A stretch of 40,873 nt of DNA from an uncultured Prevotella sp. (GTDB lineage Bacteria; Bacteroidota; Bacteroidia; Bacteroidales; Bacteroidaceae), in the NCBI GenBank assembly GCA_900315035.1, contig OMXO01000025.1, positions 1 to 40,873 on the forward strand, given 5' to 3'. The first letter of the stretch is position 1, and every line of letters starts with the position of its first letter. The notes under the pieces were generated by a model that saw only the letters and a list, made by a program, of their open reading frames with translations, was not told where the DNA came from and made no database searches. Made by a program: the position numbers and the translations under genes. Shown here one piece after another: positions 1 through 8,393 of this stretch.

Positions 1-1122
1 GCTTCTGACGCCGTCCTGAATAAAAAGAAAGGTTCCAAGAAGTCGAAAGGCGATGAGGCCGACCTCGACGAGGCCGAGGGCGATGACTCTCCCACAGCTG
101 CTACCTCTAGCGACTTCAAGCGAGGAGAAATGATTCTTTTCCAAGATGATTTCGCAGCCGAGACCGTTGGCGAGTTCCCTTCGAAGTGGGATCTGCTGGA
201 TGGTAATGCTGAGGTGAAGACCCTCGGAGGTGTGAAGGCTGTCGAGGTGACCAACAATGGTGTTATTACACCGTTGATTAAGGAAAAAGGTGCCTATCTG
301 CCAGAAGAATTCACCATCGAATATGAGTTCTACTACTGGACTGGTGGGAAGGATGATATTGGCTTGAATGATATGAAAATTACGCTTGCCAGCACTACAG
401 ACCGTTCACAATGGGCTGGTTATTATGGTGATGGAGTTGCATTTTGTTTAGTACATGGTGTATATGATACTGAGTCTCATCATTATGCATATAATAACGG
501 AAACGGAAATGAAACCAAAGATACTCACTTTGAATATAAGTTTAAGAAAGGTTGGAACAAAGTAGCCATTTCATTCAATAAGCGTGCGTTGAAAGTCTAT
601 TTGAATGGTAAGCGTGTTGTAAATCTGCCAAAAGTTCTGCAACCAACATGGATGTCTTTCCAAGTACCTTTCGATTATGAGAATTTGACCTTCATTCGCA
701 ATGTGGTCATTGCCAAGGGTGCCGTTGCCCTCTACGACCGCGATGCTCAGTCAATGACCGCTGTTGAGAAGGCGATTGCCGAGACGGGTAAGTTCGTGAC
801 CAACAACATCCTCTTCGAGACGGGCAAGGCTACGCTGAAGCCGGAGTCGATGGCCGAGATCCAGAAGGTGGCCGACTATATGAAGAAGAATCCGACGGCT
901 CGCTTCGAGGTGCAGGGACATACCGACAACCAAGGCTCTGATAAGATCAACGACCCGCTGTCTCAGCAGCGCGCTGAGGCCGTCGTGAAGGCACTCGAGG
1001 GCATGGGTTGCGATCCGTTCAACATGCGTGCCGTAGGCAAGGGCTCTCACGAACCTGTTGCCGACAACGCCACCGAGGACGGTCGCGCCAAGAACCGCCG
1101 TGTGGAATTCATCAAGAAGTAA
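1..1122 (+). CDS. OmpA-family cell-envelope protein (5' end outside window)
   Basis: The reading frame is open from base 1, so the gene starts upstream; 373 residues are visible. The first 40 are charged and low-complexity (Lys/Glu/Asp-rich), like a linker. Residues about 44-235 form a beta-rich region resembling a concanavalin-like (LamG-type) domain, which I infer from pattern only. Residues about 265-372 are a clear OmpA/MotB peptidoglycan-binding domain: an NNILFETGKATL start, the VQGHTDNQG core and the RAKNRRVEF end that carries the conserved Arg. Such proteins anchor the outer membrane to peptidoglycan. The next gene begins 6 nt downstream, so they are probably co-transcribed. Bases about 340-690 are visibly more A/T-rich than both flanks, which suggests a mosaic middle domain. 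An ATG at 130 exists, but the frame is open upstream with plausible linker sequence, so I do not treat it as the start. Confidence 0.88.
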   Translation, partial: ASDAVLNKKKGSKKSKGDEADLDEAEGDDSPTAATSSDFKRGEMILFQDDFAAETVGEFPSKWDLLDGNAEVKTLGGVKAVEVTNNGVITPLIKEKGAYLPEEFTIEYEFYYWTGGKDDIGLNDMKITLASTTDRSQWAGYYGDGVAFCLVHGVYDTESHHYAYNNGNGNETKDTHFEYKFKKGWNKVAISFNKRALKVYLNGKRVVNLPKVLQPTWMSFQVPFDYENLTFIRNVVIAKGAVALYDRDAQSMTAVEKAIAETGKFVTNNILFETGKATLKPESMAEIQKVADYMKKNPTARFEVQGHTDNQGSDKINDPLSQQRAEAVVKALEGMGCDPFNMRAVGKGSHEPVADNATEDGRAKNRRVEFIKK

Positions 1123-1128
1123 GCCGTC

Positions 1129-1824
1129 ATGAAGAAGTTATTCACACTCATCCTGTGTCTCGCAGCCCTCTCGGCTTCTGCGCAGACGAAATGGACGGGA
1201 ACCTACACACTGACTCAGCCGAAAGACTGTTGGCATATTGCCTTCAAGGACCTCTCTACGGGGCTCCGCATGTGGGCTGGACGCATTGCTGAACAATACG
1301 CAGACGCTACGGAGTCGGGCGATGAGCAGGGAACCATCTTCCAGCGGTTTAACTACAAGAACAAGGTCGGCTATCAGTGCTTCTCAATGGACATGAGGCA
1401 TTATGGCGAATCGGGGAGTGATTCCGAGGAGGCGTTTGCTTCCTTCTTCGAAAACTTCGCACCCAAGAATTGTGATGCGAGCATCCCCTGGGAACTGGTT
1501 GAGTTCGGCACCGTGACAACGGGCGACGAAGAGCAGCGCGGTTCGGTGATGCAGCGTTTTCACGGCTTGGGTTGGCCAGCCAAGAGACTGGCAGACTACT
1601 ATGTGGGCGACGAGACCGTCTGCGGCGTGAAGTGCTGGAAGTTTGACACTCGCAAGAAACCTCTTCCGGGCTCCGTAGGCGCTACCTATTGGATTGACCC
1701 CTCCAACGGCCTCTGCCTCAAGCAGCAGGCTGTTGATGGCAGCGGATTCGAGGTGTTTATCTACGATCTGAAGTACGTCGAGTGGTCCATCGATCTCTAT
1801 CCGGAAAAGTCTAAGCTTCATTAA
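1129..1824 (+). CDS. Secreted protein of unknown function, 231 aa
   Basis: I do not recognise this family. Residues 1-19 (MKKLFTLILCLAALSASAQ) are a typical Bacteroidetes signal peptide with cleavage expected after the Ala-Gln region, so the product is periplasmic or outer-membrane associated. The mature part has no transmembrane segment, is rich in Trp and Tyr, and has several Cys residues (for example GVKCWKFD and LCLKQQ) that could form disulfides. It starts 6 nt after the OmpA-family gene and ends at a strong hairpin terminator, so it is probably the last gene of that operon. Its stop faces the stop of dsbD, which runs the opposite way. Confidence 0.8.
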   Translation: MKKLFTLILCLAALSASAQTKWTGTYTLTQPKDCWHIAFKDLSTGLRMWAGRIAEQYADATESGDEQGTIFQRFNYKNKVGYQCFSMDMRHYGESGSDSEEAFASFFENFAPKNCDASIPWELVEFGTVTTGDEEQRGSVMQRFHGLGWPAKRLADYYVGDETVCGVKCWKFDTRKKPLPGSVGATYWIDPSNGLCLKQQAVDGSGFEVFIYDLKYVEWSIDLYPEKSKLH

Positions 1825-1831
1825 TAAGAAG

Positions 1832-1860
1832 AAAGGGTTTGCACAATGCAAACCCTTTTT
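1832..1860 (+). terminator. Intrinsic terminator between convergent genes
   Basis: An 11-bp perfect stem (AAAGGGTTTGC paired with GCAAACCCTTT) with loop ACAAT is followed by more T residues. It lies 8 nt after the stop of the 231-aa gene and 20 nt before the dsbD stop. It is clearly oriented for the plus strand; the minus-strand side has only a short, interrupted T tract. Confidence 0.9.
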
Positions 1861-1879
1861 CTTTGAGCGATAGAGTTGA

Positions 1880-3937
1880 TTATGGCTGATAGTTCATCAG
1901 TCCCTGATTCAGGAAATCCATATAGGCTGCTACGTCTTCATTGAATCCGCGACTGCCGGTAAGCGGCTTGCCCGTAGCGGGGTCGAGTGCCACGTAGAAG
2001 GGCTGAGCATTGGCACCGAACTTATGGCTCTGCAGATAGCTCCACTTGGCACCAACCGTTCTGAGCGTCTTCTTCAGTCCTTGCTCGTCGATGACCTCCA
2101 TCGGCTCCTTTAGCGGGGTCTTGTCATCGACATAGAGCGAAATCAGCACATAGTCGTTTTTCAACTTGTCGGCCACGCGGGCATCAGACCATACGGCAGC
2201 CTCCATCTTGCGGCAGTTCACGCAGCCATAGCCGGTAAAGTCGATAAACACGGGTTTGCCCTGAGCGCGGGCAACGGCCATTCCCGACTCATAGTCGTGA
2301 TACTCGGCCTCGACCACCTTCGGGTTGAGGTTGAAGTCCTGTGTGTTCATCGGCGGCGCAAAGGCACTGACAGCCTTGCAGGGAGCACCCCAGAGGCCAG
2401 GAACCATATAGACGGCAAAAGCCCACGACACCAGACCACCCATGATGCAGACAACAGGCTTAGGTTTGTTCAACTCACCACCGATCTCGTCGGCCTGGAA
2501 CTTCAGCCAGCCACAGAGATAAGCCCCCAGAAGGGCGAAAATAACAATCCAGAGCGAGAGGAACACCTCGCGGTCGAGGATATGCCAGCCGTAGGCCAGA
2601 TCGGCCACAGAGAGGAACTTGAGCGAGAAGGCCAGTTCGATGAAGCCGAGCACCACTTTCAGCGTTGTCATCCAGGAGCCTGACTTCGGGGCCGACTTGA
2701 GCCAAGAGGGGAACATGGCGAAGAGCGTAAACGGCAAGGCCAGCGCCAGGGCAAAGCCAAACATGCCCACGGCGGGAGCCAGCCAGTTGCCGGTAGTCGT
2801 GGTCTGTACGAGCAGCATGCCGATAATCGGACCTGTGCAGGAGAAGGAGACGAGTACCAGCGTGAAGGCCATCAGGAAGATTGAGACGAGACCGCTGGTC
2901 TCTGAGGCTTTGGTATCGACCCTGTTGGCCCAACTATCGGGCAGTTTGATCTCGAACCAGCCGAAGAAACTCAGTGCAAACACGACGAGCAACAGGAAGA
3001 GGAACACGTTGAAGACCGCATTCGTTGACATAGCGTTCAGTGTGTCGGAGCCGAAGACGGCCGTCACCAGCAGTCCTAGGCCGAGATAGATCACGATGAT
3101 GGAGAGCCCGTAGGTGAAGGCATCGCGAATACCTTTCTTCTTGTCGTCCTTGGAGCGCTTCAGGAAGAAACTGACGGTCATAGGGATAATCGGCCAGATG
3201 CAGGGCATGCAGACAGCCAGCAGACCGGCTACGAAGCCCATGAGCAACAGCCAGAGTAACGACTGGTTGGCAAGGTCTTCGCCAGAGCCGAGCAGGCGCA
3301 GGTCGTCGGTGACGGGCGCCCATAGATCGGCAGCGGTTTCTGTATCAGCGGTCGCCAAGGGAGCCGTCTGTGCTGTGTCGGGCTCTGCTGCGAGTTCTGG
3401 CTCGGCAGGGCTCTCGGGTGCAGGCTCTGCCTTGTCGGCAGGCTTTTCTTTGTCGGCTGTGGCTGCGGGCGCTGTGGCTACTGGACTCTTGCCTTGCTGT
3501 TTGAAGGTCACCTCTGAGGGGGGCAGACAACTGGCATCGCTGCAGGCACCGTATTCGAGGTAACAGTCGATATCGTAGTTGGGCTTGGTAAACCGGATCT
3601 TCTGCACGAAGGTGGCCTCGTTCTCAAAGTACTTCAGCTCCATGTCGAACATCTTGTCCATCTTCTTGATAACTCTGCCTACAGGCTTCAACTTGCCAAC
3701 GGGTTCGGCACCGTCGATCTTCACGACGTTGAACGTGGCCTCGATGGGACCGTCGTCGCCGATGTCGGTCGAATAGACGTGCCAGCCGGCGTTGATCTTG
3801 GCGTGGAAGATAATCTCTGCCTCTGCACCTTCGCCGGGCTTCAGCTCAGCGGTGAAGTGCACGGGGTTTACCAATTGGGCGTTGAGGGCCAGTGTGGTGA
3901 CCATCAACCATAATATTAATAATGTCTTCTTCATCAT
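1880..3937 (-). CDS. dsbD: Thiol:disulfide interchange protein DsbD
   Basis: DsbD carries electrons from cytoplasmic thioredoxin across the inner membrane to reduce periplasmic thiols. The 685-aa product has the usual three parts. A signal peptide (residues 1-20) leads an N-terminal periplasmic domain to about residue 150, containing a Cys pair region (YGACSDASCLPP). A long Ala/Pro/Glu linker follows. The eight-helix CcdA-like core spans about residues 225-540, with Cys in CMPCIWPIIPM and in FSCTGPIIG. The C-terminal thioredoxin domain has the motif CVNC at C572 and C575. The first of two ATGs is used. It lies 18 nt downstream of ansA on the same strand, so the two are probably one transcript. 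The length is slightly above E. coli DsbD, mainly because of the linker. Confidence 0.94.
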   Translation of the reverse strand: MMKKTLLILWLMVTTLALNAQLVNPVHFTAELKPGEGAEAEIIFHAKINAGWHVYSTDIGDDGPIEATFNVVKIDGAEPVGKLKPVGRVIKKMDKMFDMELKYFENEATFVQKIRFTKPNYDIDCYLEYGACSDASCLPPSEVTFKQQGKSPVATAPAATADKEKPADKAEPAPESPAEPELAAEPDTAQTAPLATADTETAADLWAPVTDDLRLLGSGEDLANQSLLWLLLMGFVAGLLAVCMPCIWPIIPMTVSFFLKRSKDDKKKGIRDAFTYGLSIIVIYLGLGLLVTAVFGSDTLNAMSTNAVFNVFLFLLLVVFALSFFGWFEIKLPDSWANRVDTKASETSGLVSIFLMAFTLVLVSFSCTGPIIGMLLVQTTTTGNWLAPAVGMFGFALALALPFTLFAMFPSWLKSAPKSGSWMTTLKVVLGFIELAFSLKFLSVADLAYGWHILDREVFLSLWIVIFALLGAYLCGWLKFQADEIGGELNKPKPVVCIMGGLVSWAFAVYMVPGLWGAPCKAVSAFAPPMNTQDFNLNPKVVEAEYHDYESGMAVARAQGKPVFIDFTGYGCVNCRKMEAAVWSDARVADKLKNDYVLISLYVDDKTPLKEPMEVIDEQGLKKTLRTVGAKWSYLQSHKFGANAQPFYVALDPATGKPLTGSRGFNEDVAAYMDFLNQGLMNYQP

Positions 3938-3955
3938 GTGTGGATTGTTTTTGTG

Positions 3956-4987
3956 TTATCGGGTAATCTCGCCTCGGATGCTCTGCGTCATGAGTCTGCG
4001 TACAGTATCGGGATCGTCGGGATAATGGCTCTGCAGGAACATCAGCTTGGTAACGGCACTCTCTACCGTCTGGTCATAGCCGCTGATAACGCCAGCCTCC
4101 TGCAGATGATAGCCGCAGTCGTAACGGCTCATCTCGACGGCACCCTGCAGACACTGACTGATGTTGACGATCACCTTGCCGTTGCGCGTACCTTCCTTCA
4201 GGGCGTTGAGCAGCCAAGGGCTCTGAGGCGCATTGCCCGAGCCGAAGGTGCGCATCACGATGGCCTTCAGGTTGGGCGTGTGGATGATATGCCGGATGAG
4301 GTCTTCGCGGATACCTGGGAAGAGCGAGAAGATGATCACATTATTGTCGAGTCTGAAATGCGGCGTCATCGGTTTCGAGAAGTCGGGCTTGAGGATGCGC
4401 TCACGATGATAGGTGATATTCACTCCCGCATCGACGAGGTGGGGATAGTTGAACGACTCGAAGGCGTTGAACTCCTCGGCGCTCTGCTTCGTGGTGCGGT
4501 TGCCGCGCAGCAGATGCCCTCCGAAGCAGATGCCCACCTCGGGCACCATCGCGCAGCCCTCGGCATCTTTGGCCGCAGCAATCTCTACGGCAGTGATCAG
4601 GTTTTCCTTACCGTCGGTGCGGAGCTGACCGATCGGCAGTTGTGAACCAGTGAAGACAACGGGCTTCGTCAGATTCTCGAGCATATAGGAGAGGGCAGAG
4701 GCGGTATAGGCCATCGTGTCGGTGCCATGAAGCACGACGAAGCCGTCGTAGTCGTAGTAGTGGTCGGCAATGCAATGGCTCAGGTCGGTCCATCGCGCGG
4801 GTGTCATATCGCTCGAGTCGATGGGCGGGTCAAACTGATAGGTGTCGATGACGGTATCAAACTGCATCAGTTCGGGCACATGAGTCAGCAGGTGTTCGAA
4901 GTCGAAAGGTTCGAGTGCCCCCGTCTTGGGATTGCGGTTCATGCCGATGGTGCCGCCTGTATAGATGAGTAAAACTTTGCTGTGCAT
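3956..4987 (-). CDS. ansA: Type I (cytoplasmic) L-asparaginase
   Basis: It hydrolyses L-asparagine to aspartate and ammonia. The 343-aa product has no signal peptide, which fits the cytoplasmic type I enzyme (E. coli AnsA is about the same length). The first nucleophile motif TGGTIGM is at residues 10-16, and the second catalytic motif appears as LHGTDTMAYTASALSYM. The C-terminal region holds the conserved IVMRTFGSGNAP segment. A minus-strand TATCTTTG promoter box lies 34 nt upstream of the ATG. dsbD follows 18 nt downstream. There is nothing unusual in length or key residues. Confidence 0.93.
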   Translation of the reverse strand: MHSKVLLIYTGGTIGMNRNPKTGALEPFDFEHLLTHVPELMQFDTVIDTYQFDPPIDSSDMTPARWTDLSHCIADHYYDYDGFVVLHGTDTMAYTASALSYMLENLTKPVVFTGSQLPIGQLRTDGKENLITAVEIAAAKDAEGCAMVPEVGICFGGHLLRGNRTTKQSAEEFNAFESFNYPHLVDAGVNITYHRERILKPDFSKPMTPHFRLDNNVIIFSLFPGIREDLIRHIIHTPNLKAIVMRTFGSGNAPQSPWLLNALKEGTRNGKVIVNISQCLQGAVEMSRYDCGYHLQEAGVISGYDQTVESAVTKLMFLQSHYPDDPDTVRRLMTQSIRGEITR

Positions 4988-5020
4988 GGAAAGTTAAACG
5001 TTTACGTGAATTATTTTGTG

Positions 5021-5028
5021 CAAAGATA
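5021..5028 (-). promoter_or_regulatory. -7 box for ansA-dsbD
   Basis: On the minus strand this reads TATCTTTG, matching the Bacteroidetes primary sigma -7 consensus TAnnTTTG, 34 nt before the ansA ATG. I see no clean TTTG at the expected -33 spacing. Confidence 0.65.
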
Positions 5029-5051
5029 GTGCTTTTCTCCGAAAAAAGTCG

Positions 5052-5059
5052 TAACTTTG
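5052..5059 (+). promoter_or_regulatory. -7 box for uxaC
   Basis: TAACTTTG followed by GC, 39 nt before the uxaC ATG at 5098. It is divergent from the ansA box 23 bp away. This position rules out a longer uxaC reading that would begin at 5029, upstream of the box. Confidence 0.7.
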
Positions 5060-5097
5060 CGGAAAAATTAAAACGAACCTCTAAAACAAAAAGATTT

Positions 5098-6504
5098 ATG
5101 AAGCAGTTTAATGACGATAACTTCGTCTTGGAGACCCAGGTGGCCCAGGATCTGTATCACAACCATGCAGCAAAGATGCCCATCATCGACTATCACTGTC
5201 ATCTGATTCCTGAGATGGTGGCTAACGACCATCGTTTCAAGAGCATCACAGAGCTGTGGCTCGGTGGTGACCACTACAAGTGGCGTGCGATGCGTACGAA
5301 CGGCGTTGACGAGAAGTACTGCACGGGTAAGGATACCAGCGACTGGGAGAAGTTTGAGAAGTGGGCCGAGACGGTTCCTTATACTTTCCGCAATCCCCTT
5401 TACCACTGGACTCACCTCGAGTTGAAGACGGCTTTCGGCATCACCAAGCAGCTGAGTCCCAAGACCGCCCGTGAGATCTTCGACGAGTGTAACGAGAAGT
5501 TGCAGCAGCCAGAGTTCTCTGCCCGTGGACTGATGAAGCACTACAACGTGGAGTGTGTCTGCACCACCGACGATCCTATCGACGACCTGCACAATCATAT
5601 CGAGTATGCCAAGCACAAGGCTGCCGACGATCCTATCATGATTCCCGCATGGCGCCCCGACAAGGCGATGAACATCGAGAAGCCCGAGTTCTCTAAGTAT
5701 GTTGAGACACTCTCTGAGGTTTCTGGTGTCACCATCACGAAGTTTGCCGATATGGTCGATGCTCTGAAGAAACGTCATGAGTTCTTCGAGGCTCAGGGCT
5801 CAAAGCTCTCCGATCACGGTATCGAGGAGTTCTACGACGAGGAATATACCGACTCACAGATTGAGATCATCTTCGAGAAGGCTATGCGCGGTCAGCAACT
5901 CTCTAACCTCGAGATCCGCCAGTTCAAGAACTGCTTCCTGACGGTGATGGCTGAGATGGATGCCGACGCAGGCTGGACACAGCAGTTCCACTACGGTGCT
6001 ATCCGTGACAACAATACTGCGATGTATAACCAACTGGGTCCCGACACAGGTTTCGACTCTATCGGTGAGTTCAATACCGCCAAGGCGATGTCGCACTTCC
6101 TCAACAAGCTGAACATGAAGGGTAAGCTTACGCGTACCATACTATATACCCTGAACCCCTGTGCCAACGAGGTGATCGCCACGATGCTGGGTAACTTCCA
6201 GGGTGGTGAGCCGGGAAAGATTCAGTTCGGTTCTGGCTGGTGGTTCAACGATCAGATGGACGGCATGATCCGTCAGATGAACGCCCTCTCAGTGCTGGGT
6301 CTGCTCAGCCGCTTCGTGGGTATGCTGACAGACAGCCGCTCGTTCTTGAGCTATCCGCGTCATGAGTACTTCCGTCGTATCCTCTGCAACATTCTCGGTA
6401 ACGACGTTGAGAAGGGGCTGCTGCCTTGCGATATGGAGATTCTCGGCCGTATGGTAGAGGATATCAGCTACAACAATGCACGCAGATACTTCAAGTTCTA
6501 TTAA
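5098..6504 (+). CDS. uxaC: Uronate (glucuronate/galacturonate) isomerase
   Basis: UxaC interconverts D-glucuronate with D-fructuronate and D-galacturonate with D-tagaturonate, the first step of hexuronate breakdown. The product is 468 aa, almost the same as E. coli UxaC. It starts MKQFNDDNF, and the amidohydrolase metal-binding motif DYHCHL (H33, H35) lies near the N-terminus, as in the family. The frame is open further upstream to 5029, but that stretch contains the promoter box, so the ATG at 5098 is chosen. The gene stands alone with its own terminator; no other uronate gene is nearby. A polysaccharide-degrading lifestyle fits the exported beta-galactosidase found later in the window. Confidence 0.95.
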   Translation: MKQFNDDNFVLETQVAQDLYHNHAAKMPIIDYHCHLIPEMVANDHRFKSITELWLGGDHYKWRAMRTNGVDEKYCTGKDTSDWEKFEKWAETVPYTFRNPLYHWTHLELKTAFGITKQLSPKTAREIFDECNEKLQQPEFSARGLMKHYNVECVCTTDDPIDDLHNHIEYAKHKAADDPIMIPAWRPDKAMNIEKPEFSKYVETLSEVSGVTITKFADMVDALKKRHEFFEAQGSKLSDHGIEEFYDEEYTDSQIEIIFEKAMRGQQLSNLEIRQFKNCFLTVMAEMDADAGWTQQFHYGAIRDNNTAMYNQLGPDTGFDSIGEFNTAKAMSHFLNKLNMKGKLTRTILYTLNPCANEVIATMLGNFQGGEPGKIQFGSGWWFNDQMDGMIRQMNALSVLGLLSRFVGMLTDSRSFLSYPRHEYFRRILCNILGNDVEKGLLPCDMEILGRMVEDISYNNARRYFKFY

Positions 6505-6554
6505 TCAAGTGCAAAGCTCAATTTCTACTAAATAATATCAAAACAATGTGTTGA

Positions 6555-6589
6555 GGCAGGAGAACGTGATGTTTTCCTGCCTTTTTTTT
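6555..6589 (+). terminator. Intrinsic terminator of uxaC
   Basis: An 11-bp stem (GGCAGGAGAAC paired with GTTTTCCTGCC, one G-T pair), loop GTGAT, then eight T. It lies about 50 nt after the uxaC stop. Its T tract runs directly into the -33 element of the next promoter. Confidence 0.92.
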
Positions 6590-6618
6590 GGATTTTTGAG
6601 CCTTTTGCACTAACTTTG
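6587..6618 (+). promoter_or_regulatory. Promoter of the pseudouridine synthase gene
   Basis: TTTG (6587-6590), a 20-nt spacer and TAACTTTG (6611-6618) match the Bacteroidetes promoter exactly. The TTTG overlaps the terminator T tract of uxaC. The ATG at 6627 is only 8 nt after the box, so the 5' UTR must be extremely short or absent. Confidence 0.8.
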
Positions 6619-6626
6619 CACCCAAT

Positions 6627-7523
6627 ATGAGATATCAATCAGGAAATAATCAGGAGGGCGACTACGACCATTACACCGTCGAAGAGCCCAAGCCGCTGCT
6701 GGAATGGCTGTTGGCAAACGTGCAGCAGAGTCGTACGAAAATCAAGGCGACGCTGCAGGGTAGGGGTATCAAGGTCAATGGCAAGACCGTGAGCCAGTTC
6801 GACTTTCCCCTGGAGCGCGGCATGAAGATTGCCGTGAGCCGTACCAAGCGTAACCAACAGGGATTCAAGAGCCGTTATGTAAAGATCGTGTATGAAGATA
6901 AGTGGCTCATCGTGGTAGAGAAGGCTGTAGGCATCCTCTCGATGGCTGCGGGTCACTCGAGCCTGAACGTGAAGTCGGTGCTCGACGACTATTTCAAGAA
7001 GTCGCGTCAGAAGTGCACGGCTCATGTGGTGCATCGGCTCGATCGCGACACGAGCGGTCTGATGGTCTATGCGAAGGATATGGAGACAGAACAGATACTG
7101 GAACACAACTGGCACCAGATCGTGTATGATCGCCGCTATGTGGCCGTCTGTTCAGGAGAGATGGCGCAGGACGAAGGAACCATCGCCAACTGGCTGAAGG
7201 ACAACAAGGCCTATGTCACCTATTCGTCGCCGACTGATAATGGCGGAAAGTATGCCGTTACCCATTTCCACGTGATGGCCCGTACGACGGAGCACTCGCT
7301 GGTGGAGTTTAAGTTGGAGACGGGGCGCAAGAACCAGATCCGTGTCCACTCGGCTGATATGGGGCACCCTGTATGCGGTGATCCGAAGTACGGCAACGGT
7401 GATGATCCTCTTCACCGTCTGTGCCTGCATGCCTGGCTGCTCTGTTTCCATCATCCTGTAACGGGTGAGCCTATGGAGTTTGAGACACCTGTTCCCGTAG
7501 AATTCAGAAAAATGTTCAAATAA
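6627..7523 (+). CDS. RluA-family 23S/tRNA pseudouridine synthase
   Basis: It isomerises specific uridines in rRNA or tRNA to pseudouridine. The 298-aa product has an S4-like RNA-binding segment at about residues 15-70 (LLANVQQSRTKIKATLQGRG) and an RluA catalytic domain from about residue 75, with the signature HRLDRDTSG and catalytic Asp139. A later conserved segment reads ETGRKNQIRVHSADMGHPV. Which of RluA, RluC or RluD it equals cannot be told from sequence alone, so no symbol is given. The promoter box ends 8 nt before the ATG, implying leaderless or near-leaderless translation. Its TAA overlaps the ATG of a 50-aa membrane peptide (TAATG), so the two are translationally coupled. Confidence 0.92.
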   Translation: MRYQSGNNQEGDYDHYTVEEPKPLLEWLLANVQQSRTKIKATLQGRGIKVNGKTVSQFDFPLERGMKIAVSRTKRNQQGFKSRYVKIVYEDKWLIVVEKAVGILSMAAGHSSLNVKSVLDDYFKKSRQKCTAHVVHRLDRDTSGLMVYAKDMETEQILEHNWHQIVYDRRYVAVCSGEMAQDEGTIANWLKDNKAYVTYSSPTDNGGKYAVTHFHVMARTTEHSLVEFKLETGRKNQIRVHSADMGHPVCGDPKYGNGDDPLHRLCLHAWLLCFHHPVTGEPMEFETPVPVEFRKMFK

Positions 7524-7675
7524 TGCAGAACGTAGGATATTATATTTTCATATTGGTAGCAGTCGTGGTGGCCTTCATCGTCGTGAAGAAGGTGGCCTCG
7601 TGTATGATTAAGTCGATGATTCTGTTGGCGCTGGTCGTAGCCCTCGCTGCTATCTATTACCTCTATTTCATGTAG
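7523..7675 (+). CDS. Small two-helix membrane protein, 50 aa
   Basis: This short frame overlaps the stop of the pseudouridine synthase gene as TAATG. The peptide starts MQNVGYYIFILVAVVVAFIV, followed by KKVASCMIKS and a second hydrophobic run ending YYLYFM. It therefore shows two probable transmembrane helices joined by a basic loop. Translational coupling, the clean hydrophobic pattern and the full use of the space support a real gene. I do not recognise a family and assign no function. Its 3' end overlaps the 3' end of the HD-domain gene on the other strand by 8 nt. Confidence 0.65.
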   Translation: MQNVGYYIFILVAVVVAFIVVKKVASCMIKSMILLALVVALAAIYYLYFM

Positions 7676-8312
7676 CGGAAGAGGTCTCTTCGGCAAAGAA
7701 CCGTTCAAACTCCTCGCGCAGCTTCACGGGCTGGGCGATGATGTCGCGCAGGGCACTGAGGCGGCGGGCATTGGGCGAGTTCGGAATCCACAGACGGATA
7801 TAGCCGTCTTTAGAGTATTTGTTCTGCATGTGTTCCTGAAAACGTTTCCAGTGTCCTTCCTTGTCGAGTTCGGGGTAGTTGCTCAAGCCGAACTGTACGG
7901 TGCGCCTGAAGACGGTATCGCTGTCGATATCCCTGTCGGCCTCTGCCACAATCTTGCCGTAGATGCTGCGTGGCGCCCTACTGGCTGAGGCACGATGATC
8001 CTCGACGGCTTCCTTCATGATCTTGATCTGCTCGGCTGTGAACCATTTCTTCAGACGGGCATCGGCTGCGAGGATCTTTCCGCCCCGCAGATGATGGTCG
8101 GCACGATGTCCGCTCATGCCCACATCGTGGTAGGCAGCGATGGCATAGACCATATTGATGTCGGCTCCTGTCGTCTTGACAAGTTCGAGGGAGTTGCGGA
8201 TAACGCGGGTGACGTGCTCCAGATTGTGGGCGCGGTCGAAGGTCGCATATTGGGGTAGAATCTGGGTCTCAATAAACTCTACCAGATCAAGGCTTGGGCT
8301 GTTGCTAATCAT
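7668..8312 (-). CDS. HD-domain phosphohydrolase
   Basis: HD proteins are metal-dependent phosphohydrolases, often acting on nucleotides. The 214-aa product shows the order expected: H29 and H33 in AHNLEHVTRV, the His-Asp pair H62-D63 in AAYHDVGMSG, then HH in ADHHLRGG and a late Asp in AEADRDID. The substrate is unknown. A longer reading begins at a TTG at 8336, but that codon lies in the -7 promoter box (TACATTTG on this strand), so I choose the ATG at 8312. The gene is divergent from menA and shares its promoter region with it. Confidence 0.85.
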   Translation of the reverse strand: MISNSPSLDLVEFIETQILPQYATFDRAHNLEHVTRVIRNSLELVKTTGADINMVYAIAAYHDVGMSGHRADHHLRGGKILAADARLKKWFTAEQIKIMKEAVEDHRASASRAPRSIYGKIVAEADRDIDSDTVFRRTVQFGLSNYPELDKEGHWKRFQEHMQNKYSKDGYIRLWIPNSPNARRLSALRDIIAQPVKLREEFERFFAEETSSAT

Positions 8313-8329
8313 AAATTGTTGCGAATATT

Positions 8330-8365
8330 TTTGCAAATGTACGAAATTCTGCGTACTTTTGCAAG
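8330..8365. promoter_or_regulatory. Interleaved divergent promoters, HD gene and menA
   Basis: Plus strand: TTTG (8330-8333), 20 nt, TACTTTTG (8354-8361), reading to menA. Minus strand: CTTG (8362-8365), 20 nt, TACATTTG (8334-8341), reading to the HD gene. The two promoters occupy almost the same 36 bp, so they should exclude each other sterically. Confidence 0.7.
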
Positions 8366-8393
8366 CGAAAGTAGTTAAAAGAAGATAAACGAT

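Noticed and set aside
5029-5097. A longer N-terminus for uxaC
   Set aside because: The extra codons contain the promoter box TAACTTTG, and the ATG at 5098 gives the family's usual length.
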